Part shown: piece by piece, positions 7,611 to 16,410 of the stretch
Position numbering within the stretch: position 1 is the first letter of the stretch
How the letters are laid out: every line of letters starts with the position of its first letter
Source: Flavobacterium sp. 5
Lineage (GTDB): Bacteria > Bacteroidota > Bacteroidia > Flavobacteriales > Flavobacteriaceae
DNA length: 64,000 nt
Reading direction: 5' to 3'
NCBI RefSeq assembly: GCF_002813295.1
Contig: NZ_PHUE01000001.1
Span: 2,046,001 to 2,110,000 of the forward strand
Program-made: the position numbers and the translations under genes
Notes under the pieces: model-generated
The model's input: only the letters and a program-made list of their open reading frames with translations
The model's database searches: none
What the model was told of the DNA's origin: nothing

Positions 7611-8975
7611 CTAATTCCAACCGCCTCCTAAAGCTCTATACAACTGTATAGTAGAACTTAATTGATTTTGTGTTAGCTCTGAAAGACTTAATTCAGCATC
7701 AAATAAAGAACGTTGAATTTCAAGAACTTCTAAATACGAAATATACCCATTGTCATATCGAGCTTCAGAAAGTTTCAAGTTTTGTCTAGCAGCAATAACT
7801 TGTCTATTTCTGGCAGCATATTCTTCTTTGTAAGTTCTAACGTCTTGTAAAGATTGCTCCACTTCTGCAACAGCTACGATACACGTTTTTTGATAGGTCA
7901 ACTTAGCTTCCTCGGCAATTTGACGGTAAATATCAACTCTACGTTTGTTCTTTCCAAAATTAAAAATAGGACCAGTAATAGACCCACTTGCGTTTTGTAG
8001 ATAAGAAGAACCATCAAATAAATGATTCAAATCACTATTTGCAAAACCCGCTAAGGCAGCAATATTAAACGAAGGAAAACGCATCGCTTGCGCCACACCA
8101 ATTCTTTCATTGGCTGCCATATACAACCTTTCTGCTTGATTTACATCAGGTCTATTTCTCAATAGAATAGACGGAATAGATACTGGAATTGCATTAGCTA
8201 CTTCAAGTTCCATATTGGTTTTACCACGAGGTATCAGTGCTGGTGTTTGACCAATCAATATCGAAATCGTGTTTTCAAGATAGGTAATTTGACGCTTAAC
8301 AGCTGGAATTGTAGCTTCGGCAATAGCTACTTGTTGTTCGATTTGAACTTTATCTACTTCCGAAACATATCCTGCTAAAAATCTTTTATTGATGATATCA
8401 TAACCATCTTGTCTCGATTTGAGTGTGTTTTGAGCAATTAGTAATCGATTATCATAATCTCGAAGCTGAAAATAAGCTACTGCAATATCGCTTACTAGAT
8501 TCGACAGAATAACTTTTCGACCTTCATCACTGGCGATTAATTCATCTTGAACCGCTCTGTTTTCGTGACGCACTTTACCCCAGAAATCCAATTCCCAAGA
8601 AAGATTAGCAGAAACATTTGAAGGGACAAAACTCTTTTTATTGCTATTTACAGTTCCACTATAACCAATTGCCGGTAATAAATCTGCTTTAGAATATCCT
8701 AATTCGGCTCTCGATTTTTCGATACGAGCCAAAGCAATTTTCATATCGTAGTTGTTTGCAAGTCCCTTAGTGATTAAGTCTTTTAAAACATCATCATTAA
8801 AAAGATCAAACCATTTCATATTTACTACAGTGGCCAAAGTATCTACATTTGCTGGACCATTATTGAAATCAGCAGCATTTTGATCTTTTGGTTTGGCATA
8901 TTTTGGCCCTACCAAACAACCCACAGGAAGTATGGCAAGGACAATTATAATCAGTATAATTTTAAATTTATTCAT
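7611..8975 (-). CDS. Outer-membrane efflux lipoprotein (NodT/OprM family, TolC-like)
   Basis: Outer-membrane channel of an RND tripartite pump, 454 residues from ATG at 8975. That start gives a proper lipoprotein signal (MNKFKIIL..., Cys20 in LPVGC) and overlaps the pump stop codon by 8 bases; an upstream ATG at 8999 would put extra residues before the signal. The body has the duplicated outer-membrane efflux repeats with long coiled helices, including GYSKADLLPAIGYSG and NRPDVNQAERLYMAANERIG, the typical NodT signature. It is the third gene of the adaptor-pump-channel operon and ends just before the palindromic terminator. Confidence 0.92.
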   Translation of the reverse strand: MNKFKIILIIIVLAILPVGCLVGPKYAKPKDQNAADFNNGPANVDTLATVVNMKWFDLFNDDVLKDLITKGLANNYDMKIALARIEKSRAELGYSKADLLPAIGYSGTVNSNKKSFVPSNVSANLSWELDFWGKVRHENRAVQDELIASDEGRKVILSNLVSDIAVAYFQLRDYDNRLLIAQNTLKSRQDGYDIINKRFLAGYVSEVDKVQIEQQVAIAEATIPAVKRQITYLENTISILIGQTPALIPRGKTNMELEVANAIPVSIPSILLRNRPDVNQAERLYMAANERIGVAQAMRFPSFNIAALAGFANSDLNHLFDGSSYLQNASGSITGPIFNFGKNKRRVDIYRQIAEEAKLTYQKTCIVAVAEVEQSLQDVRTYKEEYAARNRQVIAARQNLKLSEARYDNGYISYLEVLEIQRSLFDAELSLSELTQNQLSSTIQLYRALGGGWN

Positions 8976-11900
8976 GGTGATCTGTAGTTTTTGAATCATT
9001 AGTACTATCAGTTGCTACAACCTCATCTTTCTTTTTTCCTATATTTTCAATCATTACATACAAACCGGGAACAATTAATACTCCCAAAACTGTAGCGATT
9101 AACATCCCGCTGAATACTGCCATTCCCATTACGATACGTGCTTGAGAACCAGCTCCAGTTGCTGTAAGTAATGGAACAACTCCTAATATAAAGGCAAAAG
9201 CAGTCATCAAAATTGGACGAAAACGAAGTTTAGCCGCAATCATTGCCGATTCGTATAATGGTTTGCCTTTATCATATTCTTCTTTGGCAAATTCGACAAT
9301 CAAAATGGCGTTTTTAGCGACTAGTCCAATAAGTAATACTAATCCAATCTGTGCAAATACATTATTGACATAAGCATCACTACCCATACGAGCTAAAAAC
9401 AATCCTAAGAACGCTCCAAACACTGCAAAAGGAGCTCCAAGTAATACACTAAAAGGTAATTTCCAACTTTCGTACTGCGCCGCAAGAATTAAGAACACAA
9501 ACACCAACGCCATCAAGAATACAGTTCCTCCACCTGGCGAATGTTTTTCTTGATACGATAAGTTGATATAATCATAACTCATATCAGCAGGCAACGTTTC
9601 TTTGGCAACTTGCTCTAAAGCATCTAAAGCTTGTGCACTACTATAACCATCATTAGGACTTCCTCCTATTTCGGCAGCTCTAAATAAGTTCAAACGGTTT
9701 GTAAAATCAGGACCCGTAACTTTAGAAGCAGTAACAAGTGTTGATATAGGCAACATATCACCTTTATCATTTCTAATATAAATACTATTTAAATTTTCTG
9801 GTTTCAAACGGTCAACCGCTTCCCCTTGCAAATACACTTTATATTGACGTCCAAAACGGTTAAAATCATTGACATAACTTCCTCCCAAAAAGGCTCCTAA
9901 AGCTTCTGTAACCTTAGATACTGGAATACCTAATTTCATTGCTTTTTGATTATCAATATCCAGCTTTATCTGAGGTGTACCTGCATTAAAAGTGGTGTAG
10001 ATTCTTTTTATTTCAGGACGTTTTTGCGCTACTGCAATAAAAGCTTGCGTTTGCTGTGCTAAATATTGAGCTGAATTTCCACCTCTATCTTGCAACATTA
10101 AACTAAAACCTGCTGATGCTCCAAGACCTTGAATCGCTGGAGGACCAAAAGAGAAAGCGGTCGCGTTTGTAATTTGAGTGGATAATTTTTTATTCAAACG
10201 ATCTACAAATTGTTTGGCCGTTTCAGTTCTTTCTTCCCAAGGTTTTAACGAGATAAAGACAAAAGCATTATTCGGTTGGTACGAACTTGTAAGCATACTA
10301 AAACCAATAATGTCAGTAAAAGACAATATATCTTTTTCTTCTTTCAAAAAACCATCAATTTTCTTCGAAACTTCATCTGTACGCTGCAAAGAAGAGGCTG
10401 GAGGCAATTGAATGTTTACCATTACATACCCTTGATCTTCTTCGGGTATAAATCCTGGTGGAATTCCTTTTCCTAAAAATACTACCGCTACTAAAACCAC
10501 AACTAGTAGAATTATAATACGCATGGCTTTTTTAGCAAAAAAAGTAGCTCCAAATAAATATTTGTCGGTTACTTTTTCAAAAATTCGGTTGAACCCTGTA
10601 AAAAACTTCGCCAACCATCCTGTTTGTTCACTTACAGGTTTTGTAGGTTTTAATAACATCGCGCACAAAGCAGGACTCAGTGACAATGCACTAAATGCAG
10701 AGAATGCAACAGAAACGGCAATGGTTATGGCAAACTGTTGGTAAAAACGACCTGTAATTCCGGGTGTCATAGCAACGGGTACGAATACTGCAATTAAGAT
10801 AAGTGCAATGGCAATTACTGGTCCTGAAACTTCTTTCATCGCCTGAATGGTGGCATCTTTAGGAGATTTTCCGTGTTCAATATGATGGATAACGGCTTCA
10901 ACCACTACAATCGCATCATCGACGACAATACCAATCGCTAGTACCAAACCTAATAATGATAAAGTGTTTATCGAGAATCCTAACATTGGGAAAACCGCAA
11001 TAGTTCCAATTAACGAAACTGGTACTGTAATAAGTGGAATTAAAGTAGCTCTCCAATTTTGAAGAAATATAAATACAACTAAAATAACTAATATAATGGC
11101 TTCAATTAAAGTATGAACAATATCATCAACCCCAGCTGTAATCGCAAGTGTTGTATCCAATGATTCTTGGTAAACAAGGTCTTTAGGAAATTTTTCAGCC
11201 ATTTGTTTCATTGCTGCTTTAGCTAACTCAGAAACTTCAAGCGCATTACTTCCAGGCATTTGATACAAAGCAACCACAGCACTTGGCGAGCCATTTCGGC
11301 GTGCACTTGAACTGTAATTTTCAGTTCCTAATTCAATTCTTGCGATATCACTTAGTACTACTTCAGCACCATCTGATTTACTTTTAACTACAATTTTAGA
11401 AAATTCTTTTTCGGTAACTAAACGATCTTGTAATGTAACTCCATAAGTAAAATCGGTTCCCATTGGAGCTGGCTCCGCACCAAATTTTCCACCAGGGCTA
11501 ATCATGTTTTGAGCATTCAAAGCATTTTTGACATCATCAACAGTAACGCCTAATCTGCTCATTATATCTGCTTTTAACCAAATCCTCATAGAATAATCAC
11601 TTCCTCCAAAAAGAGAAACTTCTCCAACTCCTTTGATACGAGCTAATTGATCTACAACATTAATACTTGCATAGTTATTCAAAAACTTAGCATCGTATTT
11701 TGGGTTGGTAGATGTAATGGTAAACAACATCATCGGAAAAGACAGCGATTTTTTTACCACAACCCCTTGCTGTTTTACACTCGCAGGCATAAAAGGTGAA
11801 GATTGATTTTGCCTGTTTTGCGTAAGCATGTTGGCATTATCTAAATTGGTTCCTACGTCAAATGTTACCTCGATTGTACAAGCTCCATCTGATGTGTTTG

Positions 11901-12141
11901 TCGATTTTATGTAAAGCATTTGCTCTACTCCATTTACTTTTTGTTCAATTGGAGTAGCAACAGCTTGCTCAACATTCAAAGCATTTGCACCTGTAAAAGA
12001 AGTTGTGATTTTTACAACGGGCGGATTGATATCTGGATATTGCGATATTGGTGTCTTTTGTAATGCAAGCAATCCAAGTATCACTGTTATGATACTAATT
12101 ACAATTGCTACGATTGGTCTTCTAACAAAAAATTCTCCCAT
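8968..12141 (-). CDS. RND multidrug efflux pump, inner-membrane subunit (HAE1/AcrB family)
   Basis: Proton-driven inner-membrane exporter, 1057 residues, the usual AcrB length. It starts MGEFFVRRPIVAIVIS, as AcrB homologues do. It has two 6-helix halves with large periplasmic porter/docking loops. The proton relay is intact: the Asp pair in GIVVDDAIVVVEAV (TM4) and the Lys in LVAKNAILIVEFA (TM10). FIPEEDQGYVMVNIQLP follows the seventh helix. It lies 37 bases downstream of the adaptor gene. Likely substrates are hydrophobic drugs or detergents; the sequence does not tell which. Confidence 0.95.
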   Translation of the reverse strand: MGEFFVRRPIVAIVISIITVILGLLALQKTPISQYPDINPPVVKITTSFTGANALNVEQAVATPIEQKVNGVEQMLYIKSTNTSDGACTIEVTFDVGTNLDNANMLTQNRQNQSSPFMPASVKQQGVVVKKSLSFPMMLFTITSTNPKYDAKFLNNYASINVVDQLARIKGVGEVSLFGGSDYSMRIWLKADIMSRLGVTVDDVKNALNAQNMISPGGKFGAEPAPMGTDFTYGVTLQDRLVTEKEFSKIVVKSKSDGAEVVLSDIARIELGTENYSSSARRNGSPSAVVALYQMPGSNALEVSELAKAAMKQMAEKFPKDLVYQESLDTTLAITAGVDDIVHTLIEAIILVILVVFIFLQNWRATLIPLITVPVSLIGTIAVFPMLGFSINTLSLLGLVLAIGIVVDDAIVVVEAVIHHIEHGKSPKDATIQAMKEVSGPVIAIALILIAVFVPVAMTPGITGRFYQQFAITIAVSVAFSAFSALSLSPALCAMLLKPTKPVSEQTGWLAKFFTGFNRIFEKVTDKYLFGATFFAKKAMRIIILLVVVLVAVVFLGKGIPPGFIPEEDQGYVMVNIQLPPASSLQRTDEVSKKIDGFLKEEKDILSFTDIIGFSMLTSSYQPNNAFVFISLKPWEERTETAKQFVDRLNKKLSTQITNATAFSFGPPAIQGLGASAGFSLMLQDRGGNSAQYLAQQTQAFIAVAQKRPEIKRIYTTFNAGTPQIKLDIDNQKAMKLGIPVSKVTEALGAFLGGSYVNDFNRFGRQYKVYLQGEAVDRLKPENLNSIYIRNDKGDMLPISTLVTASKVTGPDFTNRLNLFRAAEIGGSPNDGYSSAQALDALEQVAKETLPADMSYDYINLSYQEKHSPGGGTVFLMALVFVFLILAAQYESWKLPFSVLLGAPFAVFGAFLGLFLARMGSDAYVNNVFAQIGLVLLIGLVAKNAILIVEFAKEEYDKGKPLYESAMIAAKLRFRPILMTAFAFILGVVPLLTATGAGSQARIVMGMAVFSGMLIATVLGVLIVPGLYVMIENIGKKKDEVVATDSTNDSKTTDHHE

Positions 12142-12178
12142 AAAAGTTATTTCTAAATTATTATTTAGTGTTTAGTGA

Positions 12179-13327
12179 CTAATTTTCTGTTTTACCTGGA
12201 GCCCATTCTACTAATTTTGGGGTGATAACACTTCCTGCTTTTAATAAAGAAGTACCTCCAAGAGCCACTTTATCTTTAGCTGTTAATCCGTCAGTGACTA
12301 TATAGGAATCTTTATAAGCTGGACCAACTTGAATTATTTTTAAATCCACTTTATTGGCATTGTCTATAACAAACACTTGAAAAACTCCTTGCATTTCAAT
12401 TACTGAACGTTGTGGGATAAGCAATGAGTTTTTACGAACATCTGTAACCACTTTAGCTTTTACATATTGACCTGGTCTTAGTAAACGATCTGGATTTGCA
12501 AATGAAGCTTCAAAAGTTACTGCTCCAGTAGCTGGATCAATTTGTCTATCGGCAAAACTAATTTTTCCCGTTTGTGGATATGTAGATCCATCTGATAATA
12601 ATAATGAAACTAATTTTCCTGCTCCTACTAAATCAGATTTCTCTTTTTTGATTTCTCTAAAAATACGAAGAAATTCTTGCTCACTCATTGTGAAACGAAC
12701 TCTTACGTCTCCCAAATCAGAAATGGTATTTAACACTGCATCTGGTCCTGGTTTAACATAATCTCCAACTCTAACTTTCGAAATTCCAATTAATCCCGAA
12801 ATTGGTGCAAGAATTCTGCAATACCCTAATTCAATTTGTGCATTTTCTAATGTAGCTTTTGCAGATTTTAATGAAGCTGTAGAAGCATTGTAAGAAGCCT
12901 TTGCTGAAATTAATTCTCTTTGGCTCACTGCATTCATTTTGGCCAACGGCACCATCATATCATAATCTGACTTGGTTTTTGCCATTCTTGCTTCTACTTC
13001 TGCTAAAGCACCTTCGGCATCATTCACTTTAGCTTTGAATGGTAACGGATCAATGGTGTATAATAATTGACCTTTAGAAACCACAGTCCCTTCTCTAAAA
13101 TTAAGACTTTCGATTACACCATCAACTCTAGGGTTTAACTGGATGTCTGACTGTCCAAAAGTTTGTCCAGTAAATGCAGACTCCAATCTTACGTCCTCTT
13201 GCAGCACTTTTGCCACTGAAATCTCTAAAGGTTTGGCCTCTGGGGCAACTTCCTTTTTACAGGAAATAAATAAAGTTGAAAAAGCTATACCAAAAAATAA
13301 TATCTTATACTTTTTAAATCCATTCAT
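12179..13327 (-). CDS. RND efflux periplasmic adaptor (membrane fusion protein)
   Basis: A 382-residue AcrA/MexA-type adaptor. The lipoprotein signal ends at Cys23 (TLFISCKKE). Then come the beta-barrel/lipoyl half (RVDGVIESLNFREGTVVSKGQLLYTIDP), an alpha-hairpin of about residues 100-165, the second lipoyl half (GYCRILAPISGLIGISKVRVGDYV) and the membrane-proximal domain. It links the inner-membrane pump to the outer-membrane channel. First gene of the leftward operon; the 327-base gap upstream separates it from a divergent TetR-like gene, a common arrangement for a local repressor. Confidence 0.93.
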   Translation of the reverse strand: MNGFKKYKILFFGIAFSTLFISCKKEVAPEAKPLEISVAKVLQEDVRLESAFTGQTFGQSDIQLNPRVDGVIESLNFREGTVVSKGQLLYTIDPLPFKAKVNDAEGALAEVEARMAKTKSDYDMMVPLAKMNAVSQRELISAKASYNASTASLKSAKATLENAQIELGYCRILAPISGLIGISKVRVGDYVKPGPDAVLNTISDLGDVRVRFTMSEQEFLRIFREIKKEKSDLVGAGKLVSLLLSDGSTYPQTGKISFADRQIDPATGAVTFEASFANPDRLLRPGQYVKAKVVTDVRKNSLLIPQRSVIEMQGVFQVFVIDNANKVDLKIIQVGPAYKDSYIVTDGLTAKDKVALGGTSLLKAGSVITPKLVEWAPGKTEN

Positions 13328-13654
13328 AAAATTATCGTTAAAATTAATAGAAACAAACTACAGTAAAACCTGAAAATTATTGACTAAATTACAAAAACAC
13401 TGTGAATAATTATTAAATAATTACTAAAATAGTGTGAATTTTTTTTTTAATGAACTGTATGTTAGAATTATATATCCATAGCAAAAAAAACAGTACTATT
13501 ATTGCGACTATTAAATTTTTCATAATGAACTACTTACACCAACCTTAAAGTACTTGTTAAATGTATTTTTAACTCTTGAATTGTTTGTTTAAATTTTAAC
13601 AAACAGAGCTAAACAATTGATTATCTTTATGCTTTAATTAGAAATATACACATT
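13328..13654. other. Divergent promoter region between the efflux operon and the TetR-like gene
   Basis: This 327-base AT-rich gap holds no credible coding frame. It contains two GTGTGAA words at about 13400 and 13433, the palindrome described at 13583-13604, and a near-match -7 box TATCTTTA at 13622-13629 for the rightward gene. I could not identify a convincing -7 box for the efflux operon. Confidence 0.6.
13583..13604. promoter_or_regulatory. Candidate TetR-type operator
   Basis: GTTTGTT-N8-AACAAAC is an inverted repeat with perfect 7-bp arms and an A/T-symmetric centre, 22 bp in total, the size of many TetR-family operators. It lies 51 bases before the TetR-like start codon. Binding by the adjacent protein is inference. 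Confidence 0.4.
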
Positions 13655-14314
13655 ATGGCGACTAAAAAAACAGTACTAACAAAAGACAAAATAGTTTCAA
13701 TGTATATGGATTATACCTTGGAACACAACGAAAAACCAAAATCAGTATATCAGTTTACTAAAATGAATGATTTTACTGAAAGTGAATTTTATTCCTTTTT
13801 TGGAAATCTAGAAAGCATCGAAAAAGAAATCTACAATATGTTTTTTGAAAAAACATTGGAATTATTGAACAAAGATGCTCAGTATGAGTCCTATGATATG
13901 AAAAGCAAGTTGCTGAGTTTTTATTTTACTTTTTTCGAATTGCTTACTGCAAACAGAAGTTATGTTAGTATGAGCCTTAACGCAAATAGAAATCAGTTAA
14001 AAAACGTATTACAGCTTTCGGATTTAAGAAAAAATTTTAAAAAATTTATTGGTGAAATAACTACTGATGAGTTTAAAATTCAATACGAAAAAATACAGGA
14101 TTTTCAAGAAAAAGCGCTTCAGGAAAGTGCTTGGATACAGTTCGTATTTACATTAAAATTTTGGCTTGAAGATGGATCGCCTGCTTTTGAGAAAACCGAC
14201 ATCTTCATCGAAAAATCGGTGAAACTAAGTTTCGAATTAATGAACATTGCACCAATCAACAGTTTAATCGATTTTGGAAAATTTTTATTCAAAGAAAAAA
14301 TGCAGACTAGCTAA
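13655..14314 (+). CDS. TetR-family-like transcriptional regulator
   Basis: A 219-residue all-helical protein. Residues 8-55 resemble a TetR helix-turn-helix (KDKIVSMYMDYTLEHN...MNDFTESEFYSFFGNLESIEKEIY); in place of a compact standard recognition helix it has a loose FTESEFYSFFGN segment. The rest is an aromatic-rich ligand/dimer domain. It overlaps the next gene by one base (TAATG), so it is coupled to the UbiB-like kinase. It is divergent from the efflux operon, but its coupling to the kinase means its main target may be its own operon. Confidence 0.7.
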   Translation: MATKKTVLTKDKIVSMYMDYTLEHNEKPKSVYQFTKMNDFTESEFYSFFGNLESIEKEIYNMFFEKTLELLNKDAQYESYDMKSKLLSFYFTFFELLTANRSYVSMSLNANRNQLKNVLQLSDLRKNFKKFIGEITTDEFKIQYEKIQDFQEKALQESAWIQFVFTLKFWLEDGSPAFEKTDIFIEKSVKLSFELMNIAPINSLIDFGKFLFKEKMQTS

Positions 14315-15621
14315 TGAAATCAATCGATTATATACCCACATCAAAAATAGAAAGAGCGACTAAACTAGTGCAGACAGGAGCCAAAGTAGGAGTGAATTAC
14401 CTGAAGTATTATGGAGAAAAAATGGTCAATTCTGATTTGACCAGAGACAAACTTAACGAAGATAATGCCGAAGACATTTATGACGGATTAAAAAATCTTA
14501 AAGGAAGTGCGTTGAAAGTTGCCCAAATGCTAAGTATGGACAAAAGTTTCTTACCGCAAGCTTACGTTGATAAATTTTCGCTATCACAGTTTTCGGTTCC
14601 GCCACTATCTGCTCCATTGGTTCTCAAAACTTTTAAAACAAATTTTGGAAAAACACCTTACGAGATTTTTGACGAGTTCAATGCTAATTCTGTCAATGCG
14701 GCGAGTATTGGTCAGGTGCATCTTGCGGTAAAAGACGGAAAAAAATTGGCTGTGAAAATTCAATATCCTGGAGTTGCCAATAGTATTTCGTCTGATTTGG
14801 CTTTGGTCAAACCAATAGCAATTAGAATGTTTAACCTTCAAGGAAAAGATTCGGATAAATATTTCAAAGAAGTTGAAGACAAATTAATAGAAGAAACAAA
14901 TTATTTATTGGAATTAAAGCAAAGTCAAGAGGTTGTTAATGCTTGTAGCAAAATCGAGAATTTAGTTTTCCCAAATTATTATCCTGAATTTTCATCAGAG
15001 AAAATCATCACAATGGATTGGATGACTGGGATCCATCTTTCGGAGTTTACAGCTAAAAATCCAGACAAAGAAACAGGTGCAAAAATAGGTCAGGCGCTTT
15101 GGGATTTCTACATGTATCAAGTGCATGTTTTAAAGAAAGTGCATGCCGATCCGCATCCAGGAAATTTTTTGGTAAACGAGAAAAATGAATTGGTAGCCTT
15201 AGATTTTGGCTGTATGAAGCAAATTCCAAATGAATTTTATATCCCTTACTTCGAATTGATTGACAGAAAAGTAATTGATAATAAACAACTCTTTAATGAA
15301 AAATTATTTGAATTGGAAATTTTAAGAACGGATGACTCTCCAGAAGAAATAGAATATTTTACCCAAATGTTTTATGATCTTTTGTCTTTGTTTACAAAGC
15401 CATTTCAAGGAGAAACTTTCGATTTTTCGGATGAGGAATTCTTTCAAAACATTGCACAATTGGGAGAACGATTTTCAAAAGACACTAATCTCAAAAAAAT
15501 GAATGGTAATCGTGGTTCCAAACATTTCATTTATATGAACAGAACTTTTTTCGGTCTGTACAATTTAATGTTCGATTTGAAAGCAACCATAATTGTAAAT
15601 CATTTTAAAAAATACCAATAA
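14314..15621 (+). CDS. ABC1/AarF/UbiB-family atypical kinase
   Basis: A 435-residue protein of the UbiB family. These proteins carry a protein-kinase-like fold with ATPase activity and support quinone or isoprenoid-lipid metabolism. Visible motifs: the N-terminal KxGQ region, here KVAQ (Lys68-Gln71) with Ala in place of Gly; the Ala-rich loop AASIGQVHLA near residues 125-135; LAVKIQYPG with the ATP-binding Lys; catalytic HADPHPGNF; and metal-binding LDFGCM. No C-terminal membrane helix is obvious. It is translationally coupled to the upstream TetR-like gene. Substrate unknown. Confidence 0.88.
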   Translation: MKSIDYIPTSKIERATKLVQTGAKVGVNYLKYYGEKMVNSDLTRDKLNEDNAEDIYDGLKNLKGSALKVAQMLSMDKSFLPQAYVDKFSLSQFSVPPLSAPLVLKTFKTNFGKTPYEIFDEFNANSVNAASIGQVHLAVKDGKKLAVKIQYPGVANSISSDLALVKPIAIRMFNLQGKDSDKYFKEVEDKLIEETNYLLELKQSQEVVNACSKIENLVFPNYYPEFSSEKIITMDWMTGIHLSEFTAKNPDKETGAKIGQALWDFYMYQVHVLKKVHADPHPGNFLVNEKNELVALDFGCMKQIPNEFYIPYFELIDRKVIDNKQLFNEKLFELEILRTDDSPEEIEYFTQMFYDLLSLFTKPFQGETFDFSDEEFFQNIAQLGERFSKDTNLKKMNGNRGSKHFIYMNRTFFGLYNLMFDLKATIIVNHFKKYQ

Positions 15622-15678
15622 GCTAAAAATTAAGAACAATACTTTCTAATTTAGATAAATATAAAATTGACTAAAAGC

Positions 15679-16362
15679 ATGAGGAACATTGTAATTATTG
15701 GAGGTAGTAAAGGAATTGGAAATGCAATATTGTTACAGCAATTAGAAAGCAATACCGTCCATAACATCAGCCGAAGTATGCCTACTATTTCCCATGCCAA
15801 TCTTATGCATTACTCTATTGATGTGCTACAAGATGTATTACCAGAAATAGAAAGTATTGACACCTTAATTTACTGCCCAGGTTCTATCAACCTCAAGCCT
15901 ATTGGCAGTTTGAGTATCGATGATTTCAGAAATGATTTTGAGATTAATGTCATCGGCGCTGTAAAAGCAATTCAGCATTACCTGCCTGCTTTAAAAAAAG
16001 GAATAAATCCTTCAGCCATTTTATTTAGCACTGTTGCAGTCAAACTCGGAATGCCTTATCATGCGAGTATTGCTACTGCAAAAGGTGCTGTGGAAGGATT
16101 AGTAAAATCATTGGGAGCAGAATTAGCTTCGAGCGTACGAATAAATGCTATCGCTCCTACTATAACCGAAACATCTCTTTCTGCAAACATTTTAAGAAAT
16201 GACCGTCTCAAAGAAAACATGATCGAACGCCACCCAATGAAAGGCTATTTAAAACCAGAGGAAGTGGCTGAAATGGCCAATTTCTTAATTTCGGAAAATG
16301 CTAAATCCATTTCGGGACAAATATTTGAAATGGATTATGGAATAGTAACCTTTAAAATGTAA
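15679..16362 (+). CDS. Short-chain dehydrogenase/reductase-like protein lacking the catalytic Tyr
   Basis: A 227-residue SDR. I start it at ATG 15679 (MRNIVIIGGSKG); the frame can extend back only to TTG at 15667. The Rossmann motif GGSKGIG (8-14) and the APTITET loop are present. In the active-site segment, MPYHASIATAKGAVEGL, the Lys is present but the position four residues before it is Ile rather than Tyr, so the YxxxK pair is incomplete. It may bind a nucleotide without being a normal reductase. It lies 57 bases after the kinase gene, in the same direction. Confidence 0.8.
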   Translation: MRNIVIIGGSKGIGNAILLQQLESNTVHNISRSMPTISHANLMHYSIDVLQDVLPEIESIDTLIYCPGSINLKPIGSLSIDDFRNDFEINVIGAVKAIQHYLPALKKGINPSAILFSTVAVKLGMPYHASIATAKGAVEGLVKSLGAELASSVRINAIAPTITETSLSANILRNDRLKENMIERHPMKGYLKPEEVAEMANFLISENAKSISGQIFEMDYGIVTFKM

Positions 16363-16410
16363 TAGATGCATTAGTGTAGTTTCAAATAAATTGAGTTAAA
16401 TAACTTAAAA

